The notes: generated by a model not told the origin, from the letters alone. DNA of 64,000 nucleotides from Psychrobacillus sp044762745 (GCF_044762745.1 NZ_JBIWEX010000004.1:161178-225177); one strand, 5' to 3'; shown: positions 1-9,194, numbered from the stretch's first letter. Made by a program: numbers and translations.

Positions 1-785
1 CCGGCCCTTGAGAATGTTTTGTTTTTTAATGAGGAAACTAAATCCTTCTCATTTATAATACCGCCACGTGCCGTATTTATAATAACTGCCGATGGTTTCA
101 TGATGTTAAATAATTTTTTATCAATCAATTCTTTCGTTTCCTCTGTTAGCGGGATATGAAGACTGATTGCATCACTCTTCCTAAATACCTTCTCTATGGA
201 AGTTGTCAGTTCAACTCCTAATGAATTTGCTATTTCTTGTCTATCAGCTGAAATCGTTCGAACATATGCAAGAACATTCATCTCAAAGCCATTCTTTAAT
301 ATTTTTGCCACTTTTTGAGCAATGGATCCGAATCCTACAAGTCCAAGCGTTTTACCTTTTAATTCTGTCGTATATCTGCCATCCCTAAAAGAATAGTTTC
401 CTTTTTTCATTTCTAAATGGAACCTACTAATATCTTTCATAACAGCTAGTAGTAAAGCTACGGCATGTTCAGCTGTAGCTTCACTATTCATTTTCGGTGC
501 ATGCAAAACTTTAATTCCTTTTTTTGTTGCATAGTCTACGTCTATATTATCTAGTCCAATACCTGCTCCTGAAATGGCTTTTACATGTTCACATTGATCT
601 AATATGGCAGGAGTGATTTTCGCAGGCGCTCTCAAAATAATTCCGTCCACAACATTCTGCTGCAAATAGGAAATAATCTCCTGCTCATTAAACACATGAA
701 ATACTTTTACATCAGCAAATTCTTTCAACTTTTCTTCACCGATAGGATGATACATCGGCAGTATTTGAACGATATGTAAAGACAT
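1..785 (-). CDS. D-2-hydroxyacid dehydrogenase (SerA-like), 3' end cut by window edge
   Basis: NAD-dependent D-isomer 2-hydroxyacid dehydrogenase; about 261 codons are visible and the C-terminus lies off the left edge. The frame is open from an ATG at 785 preceded by AAAGGGGAG. Visible motifs are the Rossmann loop GLVGFGSIAQ near residues 145-155, a substrate-domain segment GAGIGLDNID, and INTARGGIINE near the end, typical of phosphoglycerate-dehydrogenase-like enzymes. It follows the thiolase on the same strand after 49 bases, so it is probably the last gene seen of the acyl-CoA operon. The exact substrate (3-phosphoglycerate, glyoxylate/hydroxypyruvate or another 2-oxoacid) cannot be read from this part. 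Confidence 0.85.
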   Translation of the reverse strand, partial: MSLHIVQILPMYHPIGEEKLKEFADVKVFHVFNEQEIISYLQQNVVDGIILRAPAKITPAILDQCEHVKAISGAGIGLDNIDVDYATKKGIKVLHAPKMNSEATAEHAVALLLAVMKDISRFHLEMKKGNYSFRDGRYTTELKGKTLGLVGFGSIAQKVAKILKNGFEMNVLAYVRTISADRQEIANSLGVELTTSIEKVFRKSDAISLHIPLTEETKELIDKKLFNIMKPSAVIINTARGGIINEKDLVSSLKNKTFSRA

Positions 786-834
786 TCAGCTCCCCTTTCT
801 TCAGATACATTTTCACTTCGTGAATACTAATCAA

Positions 835-2022
835 TTATTGTAAGTTTTCCACGATAGTTGTAATTCCTTGACCTCCTCCGATACAAAGCGTAACAAGTCC
901 ATATTTCGAACCTCTACGACCCATTTCATGGAGCAATTTCGTCATGAGTATTGCACCTGTAGCACCAATCGGATGACCAAGTGCAATTGCTCCGCCATTG
1001 ACATTTACTTTATCCATGTCCATGCCAGCCCCTTTAATAACGGATAAAGCTTGGGCAGCAAATGCTTCGTTTAACTCAATTAAATCAATGTCATCGATTG
1101 TTAGACCGCATTGCTCCAATGCTTTCTGTGTCGAAGTGACTGGTCCGATCCCCATAATTTCAGGGGATACAGCACTGACTGCTTGTGCAATAATTTTTGC
1201 TTTTGGTTGCAATCCATATTCATTCATTTTGTCTTCTGACATCATGAGAACGACGGATGCACCATCATTTCTTCCACTTGAATTCCCTGCTGTGACAGTC
1301 CCACCGTCTTTAAAGACAGCGCGAAGCTTTGCCATTTGTTCTTCCGTAGACTTTCTTGGATGTTCGTCTACTTCAAATAGCACGCTATTTTTTCTTCCTT
1401 TGGTTTCAAAAGGGACGATTTCATCTTTAAATCTACCTTCTTTAATGGCAGTTTCAGCAAGAAGTTGACTTCTCATGGCGAATTTATCTTGTTCTTCTCG
1501 TGAAATATTGTATGCTTCTGCTAGATTTTCAGCGGTGTAGCCCATTGTCAATTCCCCGTACTTTTCAGCGGGCTGTGAGCGTGGTTGACTTTCTGTATTC
1601 GGGTCTAGCAGTAATCCATTCCCCGCTCCAAGACCATATCTCCCGTTTCGAATATAATATGGTGCCGTACTCATACTTTCAGCACCTCCAGCAATGACAA
1701 CATCGGATAATCCTAAACGGATTTGTTGGTCTGCATTATTAATCGCCTGCAAGCCGGAACCACATTGTCGATGTACGGTATAACCTGGGACCGTTACTGG
1801 TAATTCTGCCCTTAGTGCTGCTAGTCGCGCTAAGTTTGACGTATCTGCACTTTGTTTTGCTTGACCCAAAATAACTTCATCTACTTCGATTTCTTTATTT
1901 GTCCTTACCAACAATTCCTTAATGACCTTTTCCGCCAAATGGTCAACTGGTATGTCTTTTAACGAACCACCCATTCTACCAATAGCTGTTCTTACCGATT
2001 CTATAATATAAGCATTCCGCAT
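835..2022 (-). CDS. acetyl-CoA C-acyltransferase (thiolase)
   Basis: Thiolase of 395 aa, the usual length for bacterial acetyl-CoA acetyltransferases (AtoB/ThlA/MmgA type). The nucleophilic Cys is at residue 87 in HRQCGSG, the His motif is in ALGHPIGATG, and the C-terminal Cys is in CIGGGQG. It would cleave acetoacetyl-CoA or 3-ketoacyl-CoA with CoA to give acetyl-CoA, the final step of this operon's pathway. The ATG is preceded by GGGGG and starts five bases from the acyl-CoA dehydrogenase stop, indicating co-transcription. In this catabolic context degradation is more likely than biosynthesis. Confidence 0.93.
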   Translation of the reverse strand: MRNAYIIESVRTAIGRMGGSLKDIPVDHLAEKVIKELLVRTNKEIEVDEVILGQAKQSADTSNLARLAALRAELPVTVPGYTVHRQCGSGLQAINNADQQIRLGLSDVVIAGGAESMSTAPYYIRNGRYGLGAGNGLLLDPNTESQPRSQPAEKYGELTMGYTAENLAEAYNISREEQDKFAMRSQLLAETAIKEGRFKDEIVPFETKGRKNSVLFEVDEHPRKSTEEQMAKLRAVFKDGGTVTAGNSSGRNDGASVVLMMSEDKMNEYGLQPKAKIIAQAVSAVSPEIMGIGPVTSTQKALEQCGLTIDDIDLIELNEAFAAQALSVIKGAGMDMDKVNVNGGAIALGHPIGATGAILMTKLLHEMGRRGSKYGLVTLCIGGGQGITTIVENLQ

Positions 2023-2026
2023 TTCT

Positions 2027-3187
2027 TCACAGCCCCCTATTTACATAATCACGTTTTAGTTCACTTGCAATAATGTTTCTTTGAATCTCAGAAGTACCTT
2101 CATAGACTTTTGTAATTCGTGCATCGCGGTAATATCTTTCTATTGGATAATCTTTCATATATCCAATTCCTCCGTGGATTTGTAAGGCGATATCCGCCAC
2201 TTTGTTATACACTTCAGAAGCAAAAAGTTTTGCAATTGCCGCTTCTTTTACGACGCGCATTTTCTGATCTGTCATCCATGCAACGCGATATGTCACCCCG
2301 CGAAGTACTTCAATTTGCATACTGATTTCAGCAAGCATATGTTGAACGGCTTGAATGTCTACAATTTTTTGACCAAATTGTTCCCGTTCATGCGCATATT
2401 CAAGTGAGTGTTCAAGCAATCTGATACATGATCCCAAATTTCTTGCGGCTAAACCTGCGCGACCATTCGCAAGTATTTTGAGTGCATTAACGTATCCGGA
2501 CCCTTCTACACCTAAGACATTTTCCGCTGGGACTTCCATATTATCAAAGAATAGTTCCGCAGAATGAGAACCTCTTAATCCCATTTTCTGTTCTACAGCT
2601 CCTAAGATAAATCCAGGTGTATCTTTTTCCACAATAAAAGAAGTGATTCCTTTTGCACCTTTTGAACTGTCCGTTACAGCCATGACAGTAAAGATATGTC
2701 CATCTACGGCGTTTGTTATGTAATGCTTGGAACCGTTTATGACATATTTATCTCCTTTTTTAACTGCAGTCGTTTTAATATTGGAAGCATTGGATCCTGC
2801 ACTTGGTTCCGTTAATGCAAAAGCACCGATCCATTCACCTGAAGCCAACTTCGGTAAAAACTTTTGTTTTTGCGCTTCTGTTCCAAGTTCTACGATACCA
2901 ACAGTCCCAATCCCTGTATGGGCGCCAATTAGAGTTGTGAAACCATTATGTGTTTTTCCAAGTTCTTCATAAATGGCACATTTACCAACCATATCTAGTC
3001 CAAGTCCACCATATTCTTCAGGGATTCCAAGACTGAATAGACCCATCTCTTTAGACATCTCTACAATTTTTGTTGGAATATTGTCTTCTTCTTCAATAAT
3101 CTTTGCCACAGGTTCTACTTCTTCTCGTACAAACTTTCTTACGGTTTCTCTTAAAAAATTGATATCCTCCGTGAAAGTGAAATCCAT
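2027..3187 (-). CDS. acyl-CoA dehydrogenase
   Basis: FAD-dependent acyl-CoA dehydrogenase, 386 aa, full family length. It carries the flavin-binding signature FALTEPSAGSNASNIKT, a central beta domain with MGLRGSHSAELFF, and the C-terminal YEGTSEIQRNIIA segment that carries the catalytic glutamate in short-chain members. It probably oxidises butyryl-CoA or another short acyl-CoA to the enoyl-CoA, passing electrons to ETF (not in the window). The ATG has a good AAAGGGGGAG site. It sits 14 bases after the hydratase stop and five bases before the thiolase. Confidence 0.93.
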   Translation of the reverse strand: MDFTFTEDINFLRETVRKFVREEVEPVAKIIEEEDNIPTKIVEMSKEMGLFSLGIPEEYGGLGLDMVGKCAIYEELGKTHNGFTTLIGAHTGIGTVGIVELGTEAQKQKFLPKLASGEWIGAFALTEPSAGSNASNIKTTAVKKGDKYVINGSKHYITNAVDGHIFTVMAVTDSSKGAKGITSFIVEKDTPGFILGAVEQKMGLRGSHSAELFFDNMEVPAENVLGVEGSGYVNALKILANGRAGLAARNLGSCIRLLEHSLEYAHEREQFGQKIVDIQAVQHMLAEISMQIEVLRGVTYRVAWMTDQKMRVVKEAAIAKLFASEVYNKVADIALQIHGGIGYMKDYPIERYYRDARITKVYEGTSEIQRNIIASELKRDYVNRGL

Positions 3188-3201
3188 CGTAATCTCCCCC
3201 T

Positions 3202-3982
3202 TTATCGATTGATAAAATTTGCGTTTCTTTTTTCTAAAAATGCTAACGTACCTTCTTTTTTATCTTCTGTACTAAACACAACTGCTTGGGATAATTTCTC
3301 AATCCACATAGCTGTTCCAGAATCAACATCATATCCTTTATGGATAGCTAGTTTTACAAGTTGTATGGCAACAGGTCCTTTTTTCATAACATCAGCAGCT
3401 ACTTTTTTCACTGTTTCCTCCAGTCCTTCTTCATCCGTGAGGTAGGTGATTAAACCAATTCGCTCTGCTTGTTCTCCGTCTATCATTTTTCCGGTTAAGA
3501 TCATATCAAGTGCTCTACCCTTACCGACAATTCTAGAGAGTCTCTGTGTACCACCTGCTCCGGGAATAATTCCTAAATTTAGTTCCGGGAGTCCAAACTT
3601 TGCTTTTTTAGTCGCTATACGAATATCGCAAGCTAACGCCAATTCGCATCCTCCTCCGAGGGCATACCCTGTTACAGCTGCAATTGTCACTTTCGAACAA
3701 CTTTCAATTTTCGAGTACAACCCTTGCATTCCAGGAATAAGTGCTTCTAGCGCTTCTCGATCATGTAGTTGCTGAATGTCCGCTCCTGCAGCAAATGATT
3801 TACCGCCTGCTCCTTGTATGACAATTACTCGGACTTCATTGTCCGATTCAGCATCAGAAAATGCGGTATCGATTTCCACTAATGTTTTGGCAGTCTAGCG
3901 CATTTCTCGTTTCCGGACGGTTAAGCGTGAGCCACATAATTCCCTTCTCTTTTTCCACAAGGAGATTGCTGAAATTCCCCAT
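3202..3982 (-). pseudogene. enoyl-CoA hydratase/crotonase, frameshifted by one base near 3892
   Basis: The C-terminal 225 codons (3202-3879) are a normal crotonase: oxyanion-hole segments SFAAGADI and ALGGGCELALACD, then ELNLGIIPGAGGTQRL with the catalytic Glu. The N-terminus is in a neighbouring frame from an ATG at 3982 with AGGGGGAAAT upstream, reading GIMWLTLNRPETRNALD. The two halves join if one base (an extra A on the + strand at about 3892) is removed, giving NALDAKTLVEID and a protein of 259 aa, the family norm. A GTG at 3879 could allow a shortened protein lacking the first strands. Either a recent inactivation or a sequencing error; all other genes of the operon look intact. Confidence 0.85.
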
Positions 3983-3994
3983 CCTATTTCCCCC

Positions 3995-4840
3995 TTACGT
4001 ATAATCATAAAAGCCTTTCCCGCATTTTTTACCGAGACGCCCCGCTTTAACATATTTAACAAGTAGTGGGCAAGGACGGTATTTCTCACCCAAAGTTGCA
4101 TATAGATATTCCATATTACGTAATCTCGTATCTAATCCTACTAAATCCGCAAGTTCTAGCGGTCCCATCGGGTGATTAAGACCTAATTTCATCGCCTTGT
4201 CGATGTCTTCGGCAGATGCGACTCCTTCCATAAGCATATTCATCGCCTCGTTGCCAATTAAACAGTTCATCCTAGAAGTGACGAAACCAGGAAACTCATT
4301 CACTTCGACTGCTTCTTTTTTCATTGATTCGGAAATGCCTTTTACAAATTCGACTGTTTCATCGGAAGTTTCAAGCCCTTTTACTACTTCAATCAGCTTC
4401 ATTTTATGGACTGGATTAAAGAAATGCATAGCGATAACTTTGTCTGGACGAGATGTTTGGGCACCGATTTCAGTAGGGCTCATCGTAGAAGTATTTGTCG
4501 CTAATACCGCTTCCGGCTTACAAATACGATCAAGCTTCTGGAACACTTCTATTTTTAAGTCTATTTTTTCAAGCACTGCTTCAATAACCAAATCAGCGTC
4601 CTGTGCTGCAACTTCTAGTTGGTACTCATAGATCAAATTCTCTTTTGCCTGTTTATATTTCGCTTCGTTTAAAAAACCTCCACGAAAACTTGAATCTAGC
4701 AAATCATCAATTTCCTTTTTTGATTTTGCTAGAATCTTCTCGTTCAAATCATTCAAATACACCTTAAATCCAGATACTGCACTTGTATAGGCAATCCCTT
4801 TTCCCATAACACCAGACCCGACAACTGTAATTTGCTTCAT
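3995..4840 (-). CDS. hbd: 3-hydroxybutyryl-CoA dehydrogenase
   Basis: NAD-dependent 3-hydroxyacyl-CoA dehydrogenase of 281 aa, the typical single-domain-pair Hbd length. The N-terminal Rossmann motif is VVGSGVMGKGIA (residues 5-16), the catalytic His is in HFFNPVHKMKLIEVV, and the C-terminal domain contains LNHPMGPLELADLVGLD. It interconverts 3-hydroxybutyryl-CoA and acetoacetyl-CoA. The start is supported by ACGGAGGAG. It overlaps the ribosome-binding region of the hydratase downstream and lies 34 bases after the CoA-transferase B subunit. Confidence 0.94.
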   Translation of the reverse strand: MKQITVVGSGVMGKGIAYTSAVSGFKVYLNDLNEKILAKSKKEIDDLLDSSFRGGFLNEAKYKQAKENLIYEYQLEVAAQDADLVIEAVLEKIDLKIEVFQKLDRICKPEAVLATNTSTMSPTEIGAQTSRPDKVIAMHFFNPVHKMKLIEVVKGLETSDETVEFVKGISESMKKEAVEVNEFPGFVTSRMNCLIGNEAMNMLMEGVASAEDIDKAMKLGLNHPMGPLELADLVGLDTRLRNMEYLYATLGEKYRPCPLLVKYVKAGRLGKKCGKGFYDYT

Positions 4841-4874
4841 GGGCTAATCTCCTCCGTTCAAATTTACGTCTAAA

Positions 4875-5528
4875 CTAACGTAAATCACTGTTTTCTGATT
4901 CATAGATAAACTCCGCTTCCGTTATTTCCTTAAGCTGAGATATGGTCATATCCGACAAATTCTCAACCAGTTTCATGTTATTTTCTTCAAACTTAAATAC
5001 CGCATGTTCCGTTACTACAAGATCCGCTTTTCGGATCCCACTTGTCGGAAAAGTAAGTGCTTTCACAAGTTTTGCTTCACCCGTTATAGAGGAATGTGCA
5101 GTTGCAACAATGATTTTCTTTGCACCAGCGACTAAATCCATTGCACCACCGACTCCTAGTATCGTTTGTCCAGGAACTGCCCAATTGGCAATTTCTCCTG
5201 TTTGATCCACTTGTAAAGCACCTAGAACAGCAACATCTATATGACCTCCACGTATCATCGCAAAAGAACTTGCACTATCAAATAAGGAAGCGCCTATCTC
5301 CATTGTAATAGGAGCCTTACTTGCACTTATTAAATCCATATTTATTTCTTCAGGAGGTGGTGTTGCCCCCATACCAAGCAAACCATTCTCTGACTGTAAA
5401 ACAAGGTATTTCTCTTCCAAATAATCTGGAATAAGTGTTGGAATACCAACACCCAGATTTACAACTTGCCCTTCTTTAAGCTCCTGAACTATACGTTTTG
5501 CAATTTTCACTCGTTCAGACTGTTTCAA
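4875..5528 (-). CDS. scoB: 3-oxoacid CoA-transferase subunit B
   Basis: Beta subunit of a two-subunit acyl/acetoacetyl CoA-transferase (ScoB/AtoA family), about 217 aa. It shows VNLGVGIPTL, the SENG motif whose glutamate forms the CoA thioester, and GGAMDLVAGAK. It would activate acetoacetate or a short-chain fatty acid using another CoA ester. I chose the TTG at 5528 because GGTGGGG lies six bases upstream; a GTG at 5540 in the same frame is possible but has no separate ribosome site. Its start overlaps the end of subunit A, a sign of translational coupling. Confidence 0.9.
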   Translation of the reverse strand: MKQSERVKIAKRIVQELKEGQVVNLGVGIPTLIPDYLEEKYLVLQSENGLLGMGATPPPEEINMDLISASKAPITMEIGASLFDSASSFAMIRGGHIDVAVLGALQVDQTGEIANWAVPGQTILGVGGAMDLVAGAKKIIVATAHSSITGEAKLVKALTFPTSGIRKADLVVTEHAVFKFEENNMKLVENLSDMTISQLKEITEAEFIYESENSDLR

Positions 5529-6201
5529 CGAAAACCCCACCTTTTTTTACATATTTACTCATCACAATATAATCCACGTAAACATGAGGTGTAACAATCT
5601 CCGTTGGTAACAGTGTACCGGTCTCTACAATTTCATCTACTTCTGCAATAACGATCTTACTAGCAGTAGCCATAACCGGATTAAAATTCCTTCCCGTATG
5701 GTCATAAACTAAATTGCCTAAACGATCTGCTTTATATGCTTTAATTAATGAAACGTCCCCTTTAATCGCCTTTTCTAAAATATATCTTTCCCCATCGATT
5801 ACTTTTTCTTCTTTTCCTTCCGCTAATTTAGTACCGACAGCTGTTTTCGTATAAAAACCACCGATTCCTGCCCCTCCACACCTAACAGCCTCCGCCAAAG
5901 TACCTTGTGGAATAAGCTCTATTTCCAACTTCCCTTCGGACCATGCTTTAACGGCATCCCGATTGGTTGTAAAGTAAGAGCCGATTGCCTTTTTCAATAT
6001 GTTTTTGTTCAAAAGTTTTCCTAATCCTTTACCTACTTCACCCAAGTTATTGCTTACAATAGTTAACTCTTTTTTAGAAGAGGAGGCTAATCCATCAATC
6101 AGTGTCAAAGGAGTGCCTGACATACCGAATCCACCAACCAATAACTTATCTCCATCCATGATAAAATCTAGAAACTCGTTATCTCTTAATAGTTTCACCA
6201 A
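5515..6201 (-). CDS. scoA: 3-oxoacid CoA-transferase subunit A
   Basis: Alpha subunit of the CoA-transferase, 228 aa, with the family glycine-rich segment LLVGGFGMSGTP near residues 20-31 and the GGAGIGGFYT motif in the middle. It is the first gene of the minus-strand operon. The start is a TTG at 6201 with AAGGAG seven bases upstream; a GTG at the next codon is also possible. The substrate may be acetoacetate, butyrate or a related acid. The downstream hbd, hydratase, dehydrogenase and thiolase make a short-chain acid catabolic role most likely. Confidence 0.9.
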   Translation of the reverse strand: MVKLLRDNEFLDFIMDGDKLLVGGFGMSGTPLTLIDGLASSSKKELTIVSNNLGEVGKGLGKLLNKNILKKAIGSYFTTNRDAVKAWSEGKLEIELIPQGTLAEAVRCGGAGIGGFYTKTAVGTKLAEGKEEKVIDGERYILEKAIKGDVSLIKAYKADRLGNLVYDHTGRNFNPVMATASKIVIAEVDEIVETGTLLPTEIVTPHVYVDYIVMSKYVKKGGVFVETV

Positions 6202-6247
6202 CTATATTCTCCTTCCTTACAAACCGCTATTTCCATCTATATGCAAT

Positions 6248-6264
6248 TGAATAACACTTATTCA
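6248..6264. promoter_or_regulatory. palindromic operator candidate upstream of the CoA-transferase operon
   Basis: TGAATAA-CAC-TTATTCA is a perfect inverted repeat with 7-bp arms, 47 bases upstream of the scoA start. It resembles the TGAATGA/TCATTCA half-sites bound by the Bacillus FadR fatty-acid repressor, but differs inside the arms, so assignment to FadR is inference. Confidence 0.45.
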
Positions 6265-6366
6265 TATTACTTTTCTCCCTATCATTAATAATCATATGTC
6301 TTGTACAACCTTTTTATTTATCAGACCACATTTCCAATTTCTATTTACATAGCAATTTTTTCATTG

Positions 6367-6392
6367 AGAATAGCCATTGTGCATACTATTCT
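6367..6392. promoter_or_regulatory. inverted repeat in the regulator's promoter region
   Basis: AGAATAG and CTATTCT arms separated by 12 bases, about 70 bases upstream of the CdaR/PucR-type regulator start. The position fits an operator or activator site, perhaps autoregulatory. No strong -35/-10 pair could be fixed with certainty. Confidence 0.35.
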
Positions 6393-6462
6393 GATAGAGT
6401 AAATAACAAACACTCTTTCAAGGTTTAAAACAATTTGAAAATAACAGAAAGGACATCACTCG

Positions 6463-7680
6463 ATGAAAATACTTAAACGTATCGCACAAGATATTGTGGA
6501 AAAAACAAGTGAAGTTTTGCCATACCCTATTAGCATTACGGATAATGAAGGATATATTATTGGGGCTTCAGATATAAGCCGGATCGGAATCTTCCATCAG
6601 CCGTCGCTAAAAGTCGTCAAAACAAATAAAATGGTAGAGTGTGTGAATAAAATCGACAATAAAGTATTACCCGGGGTAGCTGTTCCACTTAAATTCAATA
6701 ACCAAGTGATTGGTGTACTTGGAATTGTTGGAGAGCCAAAAGAAGTAGATAAATACGGGCAATTGGTTAAAAACCAAGTAGAAATGATGTGTCAAGAGGC
6801 TATTAGTAAGGAAATGGCGGAGTTAAAAGCAAAAATGATTGAATATTTCGTCCACCAAATCATTCATTCTAAAGATAATGAGGTGGATGATCATGTTTTA
6901 CAATATGCAACTTTACTTAATGTTGATTTACATGCAAATCGTGTTTGTCTTTTAATAGACATTAATAATCTAACTGAAAAAGTTTCTTCTGAAAAAGGAA
7001 AAGTGGGATTGTTAGACGATTTCTCCTTGCAATATTTTCAAAGGGAAGTTTTAGATTATCTTCGCTTAATCTTCATTGAAAATACGGATGATATTATTTC
7101 GGTTTTAAATATCGAACGCTTCATTATTATCAAAGCGCTTCCTACTAAGAAATCCTTATCCATTTTAGTAAAAAGCCTCGATGAAAAACTTGAAAAACTA
7201 AATGTATTTTTGGAGAGAAAATATCAAGTTTCCGCTTACGTTTCAGTTGGTGATACGAGTGATGGGATAAAGGGTGTATCTGAATCTTATCAAAACGCAA
7301 AGAAATCAATGACTATTGGAAGGGATACAGAAAAGGATTCATCGATTCATGTATACAATGAACGGGAAATGTTGCTTCGTCTTCTACCAAAAGAATTGTC
7401 AGTAGAATATCAACGAAAGCTTTCAAACATTATTTCACCATTCATCGAACATGAAAATTATGACGTTTTATCCAGTACATTTATGGAGTATTGCAAATAT
7501 GACATGAAATTAAGTGAAACTTCCAGAAATATGTTCATTCATAGAAACACGCTCATTTATCGGCTTAGAAAAATTCAAGAAATTACGTCACTTAATACAA
7601 GTGACTTCAAGCACTGTATGCTTTTGTATACCGCTATCCAATGCTATGACGATACGAAAGTTAAAGCTGCCCACCCTTGA
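6463..7680 (+). CDS. CdaR/PucR-type transcriptional regulator
   Basis: Regulator of 405 aa. Residues 1-130 match the putative sugar-diacid recognition domain (DIVEKTSEVLPYPISITD...GVAVPLKFNNQVIGVLGIVG), followed by a GGDEF-like linker region and a C-terminal helix-turn-helix of the PucR/CdaR type with FIHRNTLIYRLRKIQEITSLN. The start has AGAAAGGA upstream. It is divergently oriented from the CoA-transferase operon and is its most likely regulator, sensing a small carboxylate or hydroxyacid. Direct evidence for the ligand is absent. A hairpin with a T-run follows the stop codon. Confidence 0.88.
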   Translation: MKILKRIAQDIVEKTSEVLPYPISITDNEGYIIGASDISRIGIFHQPSLKVVKTNKMVECVNKIDNKVLPGVAVPLKFNNQVIGVLGIVGEPKEVDKYGQLVKNQVEMMCQEAISKEMAELKAKMIEYFVHQIIHSKDNEVDDHVLQYATLLNVDLHANRVCLLIDINNLTEKVSSEKGKVGLLDDFSLQYFQREVLDYLRLIFIENTDDIISVLNIERFIIIKALPTKKSLSILVKSLDEKLEKLNVFLERKYQVSAYVSVGDTSDGIKGVSESYQNAKKSMTIGRDTEKDSSIHVYNEREMLLRLLPKELSVEYQRKLSNIISPFIEHENYDVLSSTFMEYCKYDMKLSETSRNMFIHRNTLIYRLRKIQEITSLNTSDFKHCMLLYTAIQCYDDTKVKAAHP

Positions 7681-7705
7681 GAATTCAAGAATAGGCAGTT
7701 TTTTT
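7667..7705 (+). terminator. rho-independent terminator after the CdaR-type regulator
   Basis: Stem CTGCC...GGCAG with inner CTTGA...TCAAG, followed by seven T residues. The stem begins inside the last codons of the regulator. Confidence 0.85.
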
Positions 7706-7712
7706 ATACTCA

Positions 7713-9194
7713 TTAATTATTATCAATTTGTGCTCTTTGTAATTTACCACTGTAATCTATATAGACTGATTTCCACTCCGTGTATACATCAAGTGCAGCT
7801 ACACCAGAATCTCTATGTCCATTCCCCGTTCCTTTTGTTCCTCCGAACGGAAGGTGGATTTCAGCTCCAGTCGTACCAGCATTAATATAAACGATTCCAG
7901 TATCTAAATCTCTCATTGCTTGGAACGCCCGATTTACATCTGCTGTAAAGATGGAACTCGATAAACCAAATTCTACATTGTTATTTATTTCGATTGCCTC
8001 TTCTAAACTATTTACAGAAATAATAGATACAACTGGACCAAAGATTTCTTCTTTTGCAATTCGCATTTCTGGTGTTACATCCGTAAAGATCGTTGGCGCA
8101 TAGAAGTTCCCACCATCTAACCCAATTTCGGATACAATATGCCCACCAGCAAGTAGCCGAGCACCTTCTCTTTGACCAATTTGCACAAAATCATGAATTT
8201 TTTCAAGAGCAGAGCGATTGATAACTGGACCCACTTTCACCGACTCATCTGCACCATCGCCTAGCGTCAATTCTCCAATACGGTCCACTAGCTTTTGCTC
8301 TAGCTCAGCTTTCACATATTGATGGACAATAATTCTGCTCGTTGCAGTGCATCGTTGACCACTTGTTCCAAATGCCCCCCATAAAATACTATCTACCGCA
8401 AGATCTAAATCAGCATCAGCCAATACAGTTACAGCATTTTTACCGCCCATTTCAAGAGATGTTCGTTTTAGTAGTTCACCGGCACGCGCATTAATAGCAC
8501 TACCAACTTCATTAGAACCAGTAAATGAGATTAGATCGATGTCAGGATGTTCTACTATTGCATTTCCTACAACACTTCCTGAACCATTTACTAGATTTAA
8601 TAACCCTTTTGGCAAGCCCGCTTCTTCGTAGATTTTAGCAAACTCATAAGCAGTCATTGGTGTTTCAGTTGCCGGTTTCCAAACAACCGCATTACCAGTT
8701 ACTAGAGCTGGAAGTGACTTCCATGAAGCAATCGCAATTGGGAAATTCCATGGAGTGATTAAACCTGCTACCCCAACTGGAATTCGCACACTCATCGCAA
8801 ATTTATTGCGTAGCTCCGACGGAACAGTATCCCCAAATTGACGACGACCTTCCCCAGCCATATAAAAAGCCATATCAATCGCTTCTTGCACTTCACCTCT
8901 TGCCTCTTCAATCACTTTACCCATTTCACTAGTGAGTACTTGCGCAATTTTTTCTTTGCGCTCTTTTAACAGGAATGCAACTTTATATAAAAATTCCGCT
9001 CGCTCGGGAGCTGGTACAAGACGCCATTCTTTTTGTGCCTTCTTTGCTGCTTGAACCGCACGATCTACATCTTCTTTCGTCGATTGTGTAACTTCACCAA
9101 GTACTTCTCCATTCGCAGGATTCAAAATCTCTACATATTTACCTGATGATGATTCGCTCCACTCGCCGTCAATATAATTAAGATATTTTTTCAT
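7713..9194 (-). CDS. NAD(P)-dependent aldehyde dehydrogenase
   Basis: Aldehyde dehydrogenase, about 493 aa. It has TPWNFPIAIASW and the cofactor-site FTGSNEVG, the general-base Glu in LEMGGKN, the catalytic Cys in GQRCTATSR, and EEIFGPVVS. The start chosen is the ATG at 9194, seven bases after GGGAGGAA; an upstream in-frame ATG would add 16 residues that do not resemble the family. The C-terminal segment HLPFGGTKGTGNGHRDSG resembles semialdehyde dehydrogenases of Bacilli. It converges with the regulator gene and may convert an aldehyde feeding the acyl-CoA operon; the substrate is unknown. Confidence 0.9.
   Translation of the reverse strand: MKKYLNYIDGEWSESSSGKYVEILNPANGEVLGEVTQSTKEDVDRAVQAAKKAQKEWRLVPAPERAEFLYKVAFLLKERKEKIAQVLTSEMGKVIEEARGEVQEAIDMAFYMAGEGRRQFGDTVPSELRNKFAMSVRIPVGVAGLITPWNFPIAIASWKSLPALVTGNAVVWKPATETPMTAYEFAKIYEEAGLPKGLLNLVNGSGSVVGNAIVEHPDIDLISFTGSNEVGSAINARAGELLKRTSLEMGGKNAVTVLADADLDLAVDSILWGAFGTSGQRCTATSRIIVHQYVKAELEQKLVDRIGELTLGDGADESVKVGPVINRSALEKIHDFVQIGQREGARLLAGGHIVSEIGLDGGNFYAPTIFTDVTPEMRIAKEEIFGPVVSIISVNSLEEAIEINNNVEFGLSSSIFTADVNRAFQAMRDLDTGIVYINAGTTGAEIHLPFGGTKGTGNGHRDSGVAALDVYTEWKSVYIDYSGKLQRAQIDNN

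Noticed and set aside
998..1468. 156-codon open frame on the + strand inside the thiolase
   Set aside because: Antisense to a fully supported thiolase, low-complexity Ser/Ile/Phe-rich translation, no ribosome site; an effect of codon bias.
3895..4101. 68-codon minus frame at the hbd/hydratase junction as a separate gene
   Set aside because: It runs across the hbd end in the wrong frame and only overlaps the true N-terminus of the frameshifted hydratase.
4197..4631. 144-codon + strand frame inside hbd
   Set aside because: Antisense shadow of the dehydrogenase with repetitive Ser/Ile composition and no recognisable domain.
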